Below, in pieces: positions 8,290 to 17,258 of a DNA stretch of 51,034 nt. Location: the NCBI GenBank assembly GCA_021324535.1, contig JAJPIU010000264.1, forward strand, positions 1 to 51,034, in the 5' to 3' direction. Under the pieces are notes generated by a model. It was given only the letters and a program-made list of their open reading frames with translations. It was not told where the DNA came from and did not search any database. The first letter of the stretch is position 1. Every line of letters begins with the position of its first letter. Made by a program: the position numbers and the translations under genes. Origin of the DNA: Pseudomonadota bacterium. GTDB lineage: Bacteria; Chloroflexota; Ktedonobacteria; Ktedonobacterales; JADMIN01.

Positions 8290-8955
8290 ATGGCGGATGA
8301 TGTCATCGAAGCGCCATTGTTTCCGCTCAATATGGTACTTTTCCCTGGCATGGCTCAGCCGCTGCACATCTTTGAGCCACGCTACCGCCGGATGGTCTCC
8401 GATAGCCTCGATAGCAACATACCATTTGGCATTGTCCTGGCGCTGCCGGAAAGTTATCACGAACATGAGGTTCCCGCCCGCGTCGGCACGTTCGCTCGCA
8501 TCATTGATTATATGCGTCTTCCCGATGGGCGCTACAACCTGCTGACGATAGGCTCCGAGCGGTTTGAGATTCTTGAGGTGCGACAGACGCGCCAGTATCT
8601 CGTCGGCAAGGCGCGTATCATCACTGATGAAGAACGTGATATACCCGATCTTGCGCAATTGACCGCACAGGCGCGTGATGCCCTCGAAGAATACCTCCGG
8701 CTCATGTTGACGCTGATTGGCAGTGAGGATCGCGAGATCTCAATCCCCCACGAATCCTCCGAGCTTTCGTTTCTCATCGCCGGTTGCCTGACCTGCGAAG
8801 ACAGTGAGAAGCAAGAGTTACTCGAACTGCGATCCGTTTCAGAGCGACTGCGCAAAGAGATTGCCCTGCTACACAACGCGACCCAGGAACTTGCCCGCCA
8901 GTTGAAGAGCGACTTGCTCGGCCCACGCGATGGCGACCGCGCCTCGCTGAATTAA
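8290..8955 (+). CDS. Stand-alone LON substrate-binding domain protein
   Basis: 221 residues corresponding to the N-terminal LON domain (PF02190) without the ATPase or protease parts. Early motifs are visible: PLFPLNMVLFPGMAQPLHIF, followed by EPRYRRM and the GTFARI strand. A helical C-terminal part contains LRKEIALLHN. The ATG at 8290 is chosen because GAGAGGAG lies a few bases upstream and because the domain begins right after it. Such proteins are widespread in bacteria and their role is not settled; binding of unfolded protein or help to proteases is often proposed. Confidence 0.88.
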   Translation: MADDVIEAPLFPLNMVLFPGMAQPLHIFEPRYRRMVSDSLDSNIPFGIVLALPESYHEHEVPARVGTFARIIDYMRLPDGRYNLLTIGSERFEILEVRQTRQYLVGKARIITDEERDIPDLAQLTAQARDALEEYLRLMLTLIGSEDREISIPHESSELSFLIAGCLTCEDSEKQELLELRSVSERLRKEIALLHNATQELARQLKSDLLGPRDGDRASLN

Positions 8956-8970
8956 CGGAACGACGCTTCG

Positions 8971-9765
8971 TTAGACCATTGATGTATCATATGCGCTGAC
9001 CTGCCAAGCCGAGCCGCTCCAGGCGAGCGAGAGCGTCGCCTGCGTCGCATGTGCATGCGCGCGGGTAATATTCAACGCGCCACTTGCAGTCGTGCCCGCC
9101 GCGCTGAGCCTGCCCACAGCGCACACCGTCACGCGCCCCTGCAAGGCGTCAAGTTCGCGCTGGCTTGCGACGTACTGCGCCTCAGTTCCCTGGCGTTGAA
9201 GCGATGGTGTGAGTAAGCTATAGGCCGCAGAATAACGTTGGGTAAGCAGATCGGCGCAGAGCTTCTGTGCGGTGGGTGTGGGTGAGGGGAGCGTCCCGGT
9301 AGTGGGCGCCGGTTGCTGCCCCCGCAGGAAGACCAACACCGCCAGGGCAATCGCCACGACCACAACGCCCGCTACAACGCCGGAAAGAATGGGCGCCCAG
9401 CGTCGCCAGCCGGGTGTTGGCTCAGTGGGCGGGGGCGGCGGCCTGCCGGTTCCCTGGCGGCTGGCTGGCGGCTGGCCAGCGCGCAAAGGACGCGACGGCG
9501 CAGCAGTCGCCCGTTGCGGCAAGGGGGCAACGGGCGGATAGGGATAGGGCGCGCCACGCTCGCCTGCCTGCCAGCCATCCGTGCGCACGGAATGCGGCGC
9601 CGCGTCAGGGGGATAATCCGCATAGTCAGAGTGGGCAGAACGGGCCGCCGGGCGGCGCATGGGCGCGCGCGCAGCCTGCTCATTCTCCTGGTAGCCTACG
9701 GGGGGCATACGCTGCCGTCGTCGCTCCTGCGCTTCTCGCTCGCGTTGATTCTGCCAATCCGCCAT
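8971..9765 (-). CDS. Membrane-anchored protein with disordered cytoplasmic tail, unknown function
   Basis: 264 residues. The first ~120 are Pro/Arg/Ala-rich and probably disordered (QNQREREAQERRRQRMPP near the start). One membrane helix follows at about 125-150 (ILSGVVAGVVVVAIALAVLV), then a short Pro/Thr linker and an outside domain of about 100 residues with two cysteines. That domain has helix-then-strand character like small DUF4878/NTF2-like extracytoplasmic domains, but I cannot assign it firmly. The topology suggests a single-pass protein facing outward. No partner is evident among its neighbours. Confidence 0.75.
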   Translation of the reverse strand: MADWQNQREREAQERRRQRMPPVGYQENEQAARAPMRRPAARSAHSDYADYPPDAAPHSVRTDGWQAGERGAPYPYPPVAPLPQRATAAPSRPLRAGQPPASRQGTGRPPPPPTEPTPGWRRWAPILSGVVAGVVVVAIALAVLVFLRGQQPAPTTGTLPSPTPTAQKLCADLLTQRYSAAYSLLTPSLQRQGTEAQYVASQRELDALQGRVTVCAVGRLSAAGTTASGALNITRAHAHATQATLSLAWSGSAWQVSAYDTSMV

Positions 9766-9898
9766 CGTATCCCCACCCTTCCGCTTCGCTGTCCTTGTTG
9801 GCGTGGTTTGCGCTCTGCAAGATCGTAACCCATTGTATCGGGCGCGTCAATCGGGTCAGCCAGAGGTCACTCTCAGGTCACTCTTGGTTCCGGCCTAC

Positions 9899-9933
9899 GA
9901 GGCTATAGGAGGCTATGGGAGGCTATAGCCTCC
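9899..9933. repeat. Short tandem units ending in a 16-base palindrome
   Basis: Three near copies of a 10-base unit (GGCTATAGGA type) end in the perfect palindrome GGAGGCTATAGCCTCC at 9918-9933. It lies just past the stop of the ICMT-like gene and could act as a stem-loop at the transcript end, but there is no T-run, so a terminator is not proven. Confidence 0.5.
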
Positions 9934-9934
9934 T

Positions 9935-10516
9935 TCAGTACACAAAGGGCAGCAGTCGCCAGGTGTGGGCCATATACGCGCGATATGGTTCGCCAAGCGC
10001 CTCCTTGAGCATCGCCTCCTCCACATGAATGCGGTAGGCGTAGGCGCAGCCCGCTGCCAGCGCGAGAAGAGGAAAAGTGATCCAGTTGAGCGTGGCGAAC
10101 GCGGCGCCCACCCACAGCATGATGTCGCCCAGGTAGCCGGGATGGCGCACAAGACGATAAGGGCCATCGCTGACGATGGTCTGCCCGGCGGTGACACGCA
10201 GCGTGCGCGTAAAGAACCGGCCAAGCGTCTGGTTGGCCCAAATACGTAAAGCTATTCCAAGCGCCATGACGACGACGCCAATCCAGGCAATCCACGGCGT
10301 AAGGCTCATGTGAGCGACACCAAGCGCATTGAGCGGAAGCGAGACAAGCAGCAGCACGAAACCAAGCGAAAACACGAGACCGATCAGGATCGTGCTGCCG
10401 CGATCAAACGCGCCACGCGCCAAACTTTTTGCCTCATCGCCCTTCCGCGAACGGCGCTCCCATAGAAAGAAGCCAATGAGCAGCGCATAGGCTACCACTA
10501 CCACAGCGATTGACAT
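9935..10516 (-). CDS. Isoprenylcysteine carboxyl methyltransferase-like membrane protein
   Basis: 193-residue integral membrane protein with about five hydrophobic segments. The C-terminal half carries the ICMT/PEMT-type signature: a conserved GPYRLVRHPGYLG stretch, then an EEAMLKEALGEPYRAYM helix containing the Glu-Glu and Tyr seen in this family. The expected reaction is SAM-dependent methylation of a membrane substrate. Bacterial members rarely have known substrates. It lies 12 bases downstream of the DHA2 transporter stop and may be read from the same message. Confidence 0.85.
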   Translation of the reverse strand: MSIAVVVVAYALLIGFFLWERRSRKGDEAKSLARGAFDRGSTILIGLVFSLGFVLLLVSLPLNALGVAHMSLTPWIAWIGVVVMALGIALRIWANQTLGRFFTRTLRVTAGQTIVSDGPYRLVRHPGYLGDIMLWVGAAFATLNWITFPLLALAAGCAYAYRIHVEEAMLKEALGEPYRAYMAHTWRLLPFVY

Positions 10517-10528
10517 GACATTCGCTCC

Positions 10529-12262
10529 TCACTTGACCGAACTCGTCGGCGTCACACGCTCCTTGACACGCTCCTTGACACGCTCCTTGAAAGGAAGGTC
10601 TTTCAGGAACAGCGTGATCACACAGGTAACGCCGCTGATGATCAGCGCAACCAGGAAAGCGCGCTCTACGCCTATGAACAATGCCTGGCGCGTCGCGTCA
10701 AATATCTCATTGAGCACTGTTGTCGTCTGTGTCGCCACCACCGGGCGCATGGGCGCTGGAACGCGCTGTGTCGCCGCCTGCACAAACATGCTGGTGATGG
10801 CGGCGCGCTGTGCGGGATCAACCAGCAATTGAGGATTGGTCAACGCCGCAAGCGCTTTTGCTGGCATCCGATGAGCGAGAGCTGGCAGGCGGCGCGCCAG
10901 TTCGGCGCTCATGGCGTTGTTGACCACTGAGCCAACCAGCGCCACCGCAAGCGTCCCACCTAGCGAGCGTAGATAGGCAAGCGCGCCCGTGCCAACCCCC
11001 AGGCGTTCACGTGGTAGCGCGTTTTGCATCGCCACCGTCAGTATCGGCTGGAGCAACCCCACTCCCAGGCCAACCACCAGCATATTACATGTCACATCCA
11101 GCAGCGGCGTCGTAGCAGTCATGCGCGTCATCAGGAAGACACCGCACATCAGGATGACAGCGCCGAGCAGCGCGACGGCTTGGTAGCGTTTCAGCCAGGC
11201 GACGATCAAACCGCCAATGATGGCGCCTATCGTCACGGCGATGGTCAGGGGGATGATTGCCAGGCCAGAGCTGGTTGCGGTATATCCCAGTACCCCCTGA
11301 ATATAGAGCGGCAGATAGATCACCAGCGCAAACAGCGCCATATTTGCGGTGAGCGCGAGCAGCGCCGACGCCGCTACCACCTGATTGCCGAAGAGATCGA
11401 GTGGCAAAATCGGTTCGGTGGCAAACCGCTCAACGACGACAAACGCCACAAAGAGGAGCCCGGCTCCGCCCAGCAGAGCGATCACCTGCCATGCCGACCA
11501 GGGATAGGTCTGGCCGCCCCAGGTGAGTCCTAAGAGCAAACAGGCTGTTGCGCTCGCAGCCAGCAACGCGCCCAGAATATCAACATGGTGGAATATTGCC
11601 CATCCACGCTGGCGCGTTGTGCGCAACGAGAGATTGGCAGGAAGCCACACCACAAGGCCACCGAGCGCCACCAGCCCCAGCGGTAGATTGATATAGAAGA
11701 CCCACCGCCAGGTGGTCGTATCAGTCAACCAGCCACCAACCGCCGGGCCTATCACGCTGGCGAGCGCATATATGCCAGAGAAGAGGCCAGCCCAACGGGC
11801 GCGGCGGGCAGGCGGAAAGATGTCTGCGACAATCACCGTCACCAGCGCCTGGGTTGAGCCGGCGCCCACGCCCTGCAAGCCCCGAAAGAGGATCAATTGA
11901 TCCATTGTCTGCGCAGCCCCTGCCAGCGCGGAAGCCGCCAGGAAGACGGAAACGCTGATCAGCAACAACCCCTTGCGGCCAAACTGATCCGAGAACTTGC
12001 TGACTAACGGAATCATAGTGGTTGAGGCAAGCATATAGGCGGTAAACACCCAGGTGTAGCGGCTAAAACCATGCAAATCGCCGATGATGTGGGGTTCCGC
12101 TGTTGCGACAACCGTCTGGTCAAGCGCAGTCAACAACTGCACAGCCATCAGGCAGGCAATTGTCACTCCCAACGCCCAGCCGCTCAGTGTCACATATTCA
12201 TGTTCATGCGCCTCCTGGCAATCACCAGCATGCTGATCATCAGACGTGGCTCGCGCGATCAT
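10529..12262 (-). CDS. DHA2-family (EmrB/QacA) multidrug efflux transporter
   Basis: 577 residues with 14 predicted membrane helices. Motifs include the helix-1 signature LDQTVVATAEPHI (family: LDxTIVNVALP), the loop 2-3 motif DQFGRKG, RGLQGVGAGS, and GPAVGGWL of motif C. It probably expels drugs by proton antiport. The ATG at 12262 is chosen because AGGAG lies eight bases upstream; the longer reading would run through the operator. The cytoplasmic tail ends in a tandem KERV repeat made by three 12-base DNA units at 10554-10589. It lies downstream of its TetR gene, with a palindrome matching the repressor's own operator in between, so it should be repressed until an inducer binds TetR. Confidence 0.92.
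   Translation of the reverse strand: MIARATSDDQHAGDCQEAHEHEYVTLSGWALGVTIACLMAVQLLTALDQTVVATAEPHIIGDLHGFSRYTWVFTAYMLASTTMIPLVSKFSDQFGRKGLLLISVSVFLAASALAGAAQTMDQLILFRGLQGVGAGSTQALVTVIVADIFPPARRARWAGLFSGIYALASVIGPAVGGWLTDTTTWRWVFYINLPLGLVALGGLVVWLPANLSLRTTRQRGWAIFHHVDILGALLAASATACLLLGLTWGGQTYPWSAWQVIALLGGAGLLFVAFVVVERFATEPILPLDLFGNQVVAASALLALTANMALFALVIYLPLYIQGVLGYTATSSGLAIIPLTIAVTIGAIIGGLIVAWLKRYQAVALLGAVILMCGVFLMTRMTATTPLLDVTCNMLVVGLGVGLLQPILTVAMQNALPRERLGVGTGALAYLRSLGGTLAVALVGSVVNNAMSAELARRLPALAHRMPAKALAALTNPQLLVDPAQRAAITSMFVQAATQRVPAPMRPVVATQTTTVLNEIFDATRQALFIGVERAFLVALIISGVTCVITLFLKDLPFKERVKERVKERVTPTSSVK
10554..10589. repeat. Three tandem 12-base units inside the transporter tail
   Basis: ACACGCTCCTTG is repeated exactly three times and encodes the KERV repeats at the C-terminus of the DHA2 transporter. 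Exact in-frame copies point to recent slippage; copy number may vary between strains. Confidence 0.8.
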
Positions 12263-12301
12263 TCTTGTGCTCCTTTGGCGCCTCATGCGCCAGATGTACA
12301 C

Positions 12302-12331
12302 TGTTGTTGATTGACTTTTCAATCAACAACA
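12302..12331. promoter_or_regulatory. TetR operator 1, before the DHA2 transporter
   Basis: Perfect inverted repeat with 13-base arms (TGTTGTTGATTGA / TCAATCAACAACA) around a CTTT spacer, 40-70 bases upstream of the transporter start. The core TTGAYTGACTTTTCAATCA recurs upstream of the tetR gene itself, which ties both sites to the same repressor. Confidence 0.85.
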
Positions 12332-12373
12332 AGACAAAAAAAAGACGGGCCTGCTGAAAGCATTCATGCCGGT

Positions 12374-12970
12374 TCACGACTTTACCAGGCGGAGCAGCGT
12401 TTCAGGTTTGGGAAAGATAACTGAGGCGCTGTAGGGCGAGAGGACGTTGACCGACAGCCCCTCAATACAAAACGTGAGAACGCCTGCCAGCTCGTCGGGA
12501 TCGCCCGCCACGACCCGGCCCTCCGCCTGTCCTTCGACGATAAGCTGCTTCAGCGTCTCTTGAAGAATCGCCGCAGGACGTGTCGCCAGTTGGCGGAGTT
12601 CGGGCGAGATCGCCTCGTTCGCCAGCTCCTGAAGCATGACCGCGTAGATGTCCGGCTGGCGCCGCAATCCCTGTAAAATGCGCGTGAGCGCCCAGGTCAG
12701 GCGCTCCCAGGCGTCGCCTGACTGCATGCGTATTGCCTCAGCAAATTGTTGGAGATCATGAGTAGTGCGTTCGATCAGCGCCGCGAAGATCTCCTCTTTG
12801 TTGTCGAAGTAGTGATAGAGCAACCCATGACTGGTCTGCGCGGCTTTGGCGATGTCGGCGATCTTGGCGGCAGAGAAGCCCTGGCGCGCGAAGACCTTGA
12901 TCGCCGCCTGAAGGATTTGCTCGCGCCGCTCATCGCGTATCTGCTGATTGCTCGCCTCAGTGCGCGGCAT
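12374..12970 (-). CDS. TetR-family repressor of the DHA2 efflux gene
   Basis: 198 residues. The N-terminal DNA-binding domain (about residues 14-60) shows the expected pattern: REQILQAAIKVFARQGF, AAKIADIAKAAQTSHGLLYHYF, DNKEEIFAAL. The rest is the helical ligand-binding and dimer domain. The start ATG follows an AGGGGGAAAG run. A near-consensus promoter lies upstream and the operator overlaps its start point, so the gene should repress itself as well as the transporter downstream on the same strand. The inducer is unknown. Confidence 0.92.
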   Translation of the reverse strand: MPRTEASNQQIRDERREQILQAAIKVFARQGFSAAKIADIAKAAQTSHGLLYHYFDNKEEIFAALIERTTHDLQQFAEAIRMQSGDAWERLTWALTRILQGLRRQPDIYAVMLQELANEAISPELRQLATRPAAILQETLKQLIVEGQAEGRVVAGDPDELAGVLTFCIEGLSVNVLSPYSASVIFPKPETLLRLVKS

Positions 12971-12985
12971 CGCTTTCCCCCTTTT

Positions 12986-13007
12986 TTGTTGACTGACTTT
13001 TCAATCA
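12986..13007. promoter_or_regulatory. TetR operator 2, at the tetR transcription start
   Basis: TTGTTGACTGACTTTTCAATCA differs from operator 1 at a single base over this stretch. The arms TGACTGA/TCAATCA have one mismatch around the same CTTT spacer. It starts about where the promoter at 13014-13042 would begin transcription, so binding should block tetR expression. Confidence 0.8.
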
Positions 13008-13013
13008 TACACC

Positions 13014-13042
13014 ATACTACCCGCTACCCTGCGTTCTGTCAA
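13014..13042 (-). promoter_or_regulatory. Promoter of tetR
   Basis: On the minus strand, TTGACA (13042-13037), 17 bases, then TAGTAT (13019-13014). This is close to a sigma-70 consensus, and the operator lies immediately downstream. Confidence 0.7.
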
Positions 13043-13076
13043 GAGGGGGCGCTCTAGATTGAAAAACTCCTGTGGT

Positions 13077-13105
13077 TTGACAACCATGCCAGCCGCACGT
13101 ACCAT
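13077..13105 (+). promoter_or_regulatory. Candidate promoter of nadK
   Basis: TTGACA at 13077-13082, 17 bases, then TACCAT at 13100-13105. The -35 is perfect and the -10 is weak. It lies about 90 bases upstream of nadK. Confidence 0.45.
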
Positions 13106-13192
13106 GTAGTATCGGGTGGCAAACAGTAGCGCGTTCATTTCGTAACGCGATACGATGTTGGCGTAAGAACTCTGAGCAAGAAGGGGCGCACC

Positions 13193-14056
13193 ATGGAGAC
13201 CGTCGAGCATGCGCCGATCCGCACGGTTGGCGTCATCTACCGAGAACACACCCAGGACGCCGCCGCGCTGGCGCAGGCGCTTGTCGCGCGCCTCCGGGCG
13301 AGCGGACGCGAGGTGTGGACGTTGCCTGCCTCGCGCGAGGCCGAAGCACTGGGCAGCCTGAGCGCGACGGATCTGCTGATCGTGCTGGGTGGCGATGGCT
13401 CCATCATCTCCACCGCACGCCTGTGCGCCCCCGCGAAAACGCCGATCCTCGGCGTCAACTTTGGGCGGGTCGGCTTTCTTACCGAGCTTGAGCCAAACGA
13501 GGTGGACGAGAAGCTCCCGCTCTACCTCGAAGGAGACTACTGGACTGACGAACGCTCGATGCTGCGCGCCGCATGCGTCTCCGTGACAGGAGAGCGCATA
13601 CCCGAACGGCTGGCGCTCAACGATGTGGTGCTGGCGCGTGGGGCCGAGCCGCGCCTGGTGCGCATTCACGTCTGGGTGGACGGCCACCGCTATAACACCA
13701 CCATCGCCGATGGTATCATCGTTTCGACTGCCACCGGCTCGACAGCCTATAACCTGGCGGCGGGCGGGCCAATCCTGCATCCCCAGGTGCGCAGCAACGT
13801 GCTGACACCCATCGCGCCACACCTGGTCGCTGACCGTTCGTTGATCCTCGAGCCAAACGCCGTTATCACCCTGGAACTCGATGCCTCAGGCGACAACGCA
13901 ATCCTTTCGGCGGACGGCCAGCTCAACGATACGCTGACGCCAGGGAGCCGCGTGACGATCTCCACCAGTCCATACCTCGCCCGTTTCCTGCGGAGGCGTT
14001 CGCCTACCAGCTTCTATCGCATCCTCAACGCCAAGCTGCGCGACAATTTGGAGTGA
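13193..14056 (+). CDS. nadK: NAD kinase
   Basis: 287-residue kinase making NADP from NAD. The diagnostic GGDGS is at residues 66-70, followed by GVNFGRVGFL, the LNDVVLARG segment (NE/ND motif), and the glycine-rich ADGIIVSTATGSTAYNLAAG that shapes the NAD site. The ATG follows AAGAAGGGG a few bases upstream. The stop overlaps a possible GTG start of recN by four bases; nadK-recN neighbours are common in bacteria. The complete de novo NAD pathway lies 32 kb downstream in this window. Confidence 0.97.
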   Translation: METVEHAPIRTVGVIYREHTQDAAALAQALVARLRASGREVWTLPASREAEALGSLSATDLLIVLGGDGSIISTARLCAPAKTPILGVNFGRVGFLTELEPNEVDEKLPLYLEGDYWTDERSMLRAACVSVTGERIPERLALNDVVLARGAEPRLVRIHVWVDGHRYNTTIADGIIVSTATGSTAYNLAAGGPILHPQVRSNVLTPIAPHLVADRSLILEPNAVITLELDASGDNAILSADGQLNDTLTPGSRVTISTSPYLARFLRRRSPTSFYRILNAKLRDNLE

Positions 14057-14091
14057 GGCCCACCAGGATCATCCAGGATCATCCATCACAC

Positions 14092-15966
14092 ATGCTGCAA
14101 GAACTGACCATCACCAACTTTGCCATCATAGACCACCTGCGCCTGGCGCCTGGCGAACACTTCAACGTCTTCACTGGTGAGACGGGCGCTGGTAAGTCCA
14201 TCATTCTCGACGCTATCTCGGCGCTGGTGGGCGAACGGCCAGGCGCAGATGTCGTGCGGGCAGGCAGCGAACGTGCAACCGTTGAAGGCGTCTTCGACGT
14301 AGCATCCATGCTTCCCCGCGTCGGGCAAAACGGCGCGACGCCGAACGCCAACCACGTTGGCCATAATGACCAGTCTGACGCTACCACTGGCGAGCCTTCT
14401 AGCGAGGCGCAGAACGAGACGCTCGCTGACATCCTGAGCGACCTGGGGATCGAGATTGAGGATGGTCAATTGATCCTTGCCCGCGAGATCGCCCGCACAG
14501 GTCGTAGCGTGGCGCGGGTGAACGGGCGAGCCGTACCGCTGGCGAGCTTGCAGCGTATCACCACGCACCTGATAGACATCCATGGGCAGAGCGCGCACCT
14601 TGCCATCCTGCGCCCTGATCGCCATGTGTATTATCTTGATCGCTTCGCCAACGCAGATGACCTGCGCGAACAGGTGACGCGGCTGGTGGGCGAGTGGCGC
14701 GCGACCCGCCGTGAGTACGAGCGGCTGCGGCGCGATGAGCGCGAGATCGAGCGGCGAACTGAACTCCTGCGCTATCAGGTGGATGAGATCACAGCGGCGC
14801 GGCTTATTCCCGGCGAACTGGATGAACTGGAACGCGAACGCCGTCGGTTAGCCAACGCCGAGCGCCTGGAAGAACTCTGCGCCGCCATCTATGGCGCGCT
14901 GGCTGGCGACGAACGCGACGAATCGCCGGGCGCGCTGGCGCTGCTGACGACCGCACGCCGCGCCATGAGTGACCTGCTCAGGCAGGACGATACGCTACGC
15001 GAACAAAACGAGACGCTGGATCATGCGTACTACCTGCTCGAAGAGGTCACCTCGGCGACGCGCGCCTACCAGGAAGAGATCGCCGCCGATCCTCAGCGCC
15101 AGGCCGAGGTGGAAGAACGCCTCGATCTGATCGCCCGGCTGCGGCGCAAATATGGCGCGACCATCGAAGATATCCTGGCTTTCGCCGAGGAGGCCGCGCG
15201 CGAGCTTGACGAGCTTTCCCACCGTGACGAACGCGCCGCCGAGTTGCAACGGCAGGAGATCGCGCTACGCAGGCGCATTGGCGCGCTAGCGGGGCAACTT
15301 TCGGCGCGACGGCTGGCGGCGGGTGAGGCGCTGGCGGCGGCAATGGAACGCGAACTCGATGAGTTGAATATGCGGCGGGCGCGCTTCCAGGCGCAGATCG
15401 CCCGCCAGCCTGATTCCAACGGCGCGCCGGTCGCAGGGGCGGATGGCGCCGAGACGAGTTTTGCGTTTAGCGCGACAGGCATAGACCAGGTGGAGTTTTT
15501 GATCGCGCCCAATCCCGGCGAGCCGTTCAAGCCGCTGGCGCGCATCGCCTCGGGCGGCGAGACCTCTCGTCTGATGCTGGCGCTCAAAACTATCCTCTCA
15601 AACGCCGACGCCACGCCCATCCTGATCTTCGATGAGATTGACGCTGGCATCAGCGGGCGCAGCGGCCAGGTGGTAGGCGAGAAGCTGTGGGCGCTTGCGC
15701 GAACCCATCAGGTATTGTGCGTGACGCACCTGCCACAGATTGCGGCGATGGGTGACGACCACTTTCATGTGGCGAAGGTCATCCAGGGGGATCGCACCAC
15801 GACCGAAGCGCAGCGACTGGCGCCTGAGCAGCGTATCGAAGAGATCGGTCAGATGTTGGGCGGCGCCAGCACACGCGCGGCGCGGGCCAACGCCACCGAG
15901 TTGATCGAGCGCGCCGCTGAATGGAAACGGGCGCAGACATCGGCGCCTACGCTTACCCCCTCGTGA
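14092..15966 (+). CDS. recN: DNA repair protein RecN
   Basis: 624-residue SMC-like ATPase acting in double-strand break repair. The Walker A loop GETGAGKS is at residues 29-36, a long Arg/Glu-rich coiled coil fills the middle, and the C-terminal half has the signature SGGETSRLMLALK and Walker B ILIFDEIDAGISG, followed by VTHLPQIAA. The start MLQELTITNFAIIDHL fits the family; a GTG at 14053 overlapping the nadK stop is an alternative adding 13 residues. Spacing of the ribosome site (AGGA) before 14092 is long, so coupling with nadK through the GTG cannot be ruled out. Confidence 0.96.
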   Translation: MLQELTITNFAIIDHLRLAPGEHFNVFTGETGAGKSIILDAISALVGERPGADVVRAGSERATVEGVFDVASMLPRVGQNGATPNANHVGHNDQSDATTGEPSSEAQNETLADILSDLGIEIEDGQLILAREIARTGRSVARVNGRAVPLASLQRITTHLIDIHGQSAHLAILRPDRHVYYLDRFANADDLREQVTRLVGEWRATRREYERLRRDEREIERRTELLRYQVDEITAARLIPGELDELERERRRLANAERLEELCAAIYGALAGDERDESPGALALLTTARRAMSDLLRQDDTLREQNETLDHAYYLLEEVTSATRAYQEEIAADPQRQAEVEERLDLIARLRRKYGATIEDILAFAEEAARELDELSHRDERAAELQRQEIALRRRIGALAGQLSARRLAAGEALAAAMERELDELNMRRARFQAQIARQPDSNGAPVAGADGAETSFAFSATGIDQVEFLIAPNPGEPFKPLARIASGGETSRLMLALKTILSNADATPILIFDEIDAGISGRSGQVVGEKLWALARTHQVLCVTHLPQIAAMGDDHFHVAKVIQGDRTTTEAQRLAPEQRIEEIGQMLGGASTRAARANATELIERAAEWKRAQTSAPTLTPS

Positions 15967-16151
15967 TCTCCTGGCCGCCTTGACAGCTTCAATAGTACCA
16001 GTTACGATGAGGCAAGCGTGTTCACAACGATTGCAGGCTCTATAAGAGGCAATCGCTCCAATTCGATGCGCGCTTTCATCGTTCGGGCGAAGGTTCCCGG
16101 AAGACGCGCTACACAGCCTACACAGCCTATCAGCAGGAAGGAGGCATGAGT

Positions 16152-16841
16152 ATGATACGGCAAGACCTGGTGATTCATTGCCCTGATTGCCAGCACGACT
16201 GGCCGGAGGGAACCCTCTTTTGCGATTATTGTGGCGCCGTACTCTCGCCCTGGCTGACACCCCCCGAAGAATTGGAGATCCTCCAAGAGGAGGAGGCGCC
16301 CAACGCGAATTGGGCCGATATATCAGGCGCGATGTATGGCCCTCCCACCGACTCACCAATTGAGCAGACCGATGGCCCTGTCACGTCAACCATCTCCGAA
16401 GACGGCGCTGCCATTGGCGCTGATGTGAGCGACCAGGACGACGAGAGCGATTGGGGTGATTTTGAGCCTGGCGGCGCGCGCACTCGCGGTGGGACATTCG
16501 CAGACAAATCACCCGAACTCATCTGGCTGCGACTCACCGATGGCCAGATCTTTGAGTTGCAGGGCAAGACACAATACCTGATTGGGCGGCGCGATCCCAG
16601 GCATAAAGTGACGCCGGATGTTGACCTGACGGATTGGAATGGGGCAAAACAGGGCGTCTCGCGTGTCCATGCGTCTATTTATATGACGCCGATTGGAGCG
16701 TATGTGGAAGACCTGGAGAGCCGCAACGAGACGCTGCTGAATGGCTACCGGCTGCTGCCACGCCAACGTTACCGGCTGGAAGACGACGACGACCTCCGCC
16801 TGGGAACCATGATGCTCAAAGTACATTTTGTCCAGCCGTAG
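16152..16841 (+). CDS. Zinc-ribbon plus FHA-domain protein
   Basis: 229 residues. A zinc ribbon opens the protein (Cys10, 13, 24, 27: CPDC...CDYC). An acidic, probably unfolded linker of about 100 residues follows, then an FHA domain from about residue 135 to the end. The FHA core is recognisable: YLIGRRDP, the phosphothreonine-binding SRVHASIY, and the NETLLNGYRL turn. FHA domains bind phosphothreonine, so a Ser/Thr kinase partner is expected, but none is in the window. The start at 16152 is chosen over 16146 because GGAGG lies seven bases before it. Partner and role are unknown. Confidence 0.88.
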   Translation: MIRQDLVIHCPDCQHDWPEGTLFCDYCGAVLSPWLTPPEELEILQEEEAPNANWADISGAMYGPPTDSPIEQTDGPVTSTISEDGAAIGADVSDQDDESDWGDFEPGGARTRGGTFADKSPELIWLRLTDGQIFELQGKTQYLIGRRDPRHKVTPDVDLTDWNGAKQGVSRVHASIYMTPIGAYVEDLESRNETLLNGYRLLPRQRYRLEDDDDLRLGTMMLKVHFVQP

Positions 16842-16927
16842 CAGCTACGCCGGGCAGCAATTGAAGGCGCCAATGGGCCAACCAGCGGCAAGTTGAAGGT
16901 ATCAATCCAATCAAAAAGGAACGATGT

Positions 16928-17185
16928 ATGTCAACAAATCGCAGACGTGTGGTGATGCACGTAGATGGCGAGGAACCGTTCCTGGCGGAACTGGTGGAAT
17001 CGCCCGATCCTTCGTTACCATTCGTCCAGATTTTCAACCCCACCAAGCCAGGTGGGGGTACCACCGAGTGGGTGACCAGGGGAACGATCAGTTATCTGTT
17101 CTCCTGGTCGCATATCAAATACATCGAGCTGGCCCCCAGCGATGGCGCCGAGGATGTCTATCCTATTCCGGGGAGCTACCGTTAG
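16928..17185 (+). CDS. Small conserved-looking protein, unknown function
   Basis: 85 residues with AAAAAGGA upstream of the ATG. The sequence is a mixed beta-strand pattern (RRRVVMHVDGEEPFLAEL, later ISYLFSWSHIKYIEL) without cysteines or membrane helices, which suggests a small soluble fold. It follows the FHA gene by 86 bases in the same direction and is closed by two strong hairpins. I do not recognise the family. Confidence 0.65.
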   Translation: MSTNRRRVVMHVDGEEPFLAELVESPDPSLPFVQIFNPTKPGGGTTEWVTRGTISYLFSWSHIKYIELAPSDGAEDVYPIPGSYR

Positions 17186-17192
17186 GGTACTT

Positions 17193-17211
17193 CTAGGGCG
17201 CTTCGCCCTAG
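17193..17211. terminator. Hairpin between convergent genes (first)
   Basis: Perfect stem CTAGGGCG / CGCCCTAG with a 3-base loop, just past the stop of the 85-residue protein. There is no T-run, so it may work only weakly or together with the second hairpin. Confidence 0.5.
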
Positions 17212-17226
17212 CCAGGGTTGTCTAGT

Positions 17227-17251
17227 AGCTGGCAAGTTTGGCTTGCCAGCT
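17227..17251. terminator. Hairpin between convergent genes (second)
   Basis: Stem AGCTGGCAAG / CTTGCCAGCT with a 5-base loop, seven bases from the stop of the phosphoesterase gene. Placed between two converging genes, it probably ends transcription from both sides. Confidence 0.55.
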
Positions 17252-17258
17252 TACCTGC

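Noticed and set aside
13001-13822. A 273-codon minus-strand frame over nadK
   Set aside because: It is antisense to the conserved NAD kinase motifs and crosses the promoter region; no protein-like features.
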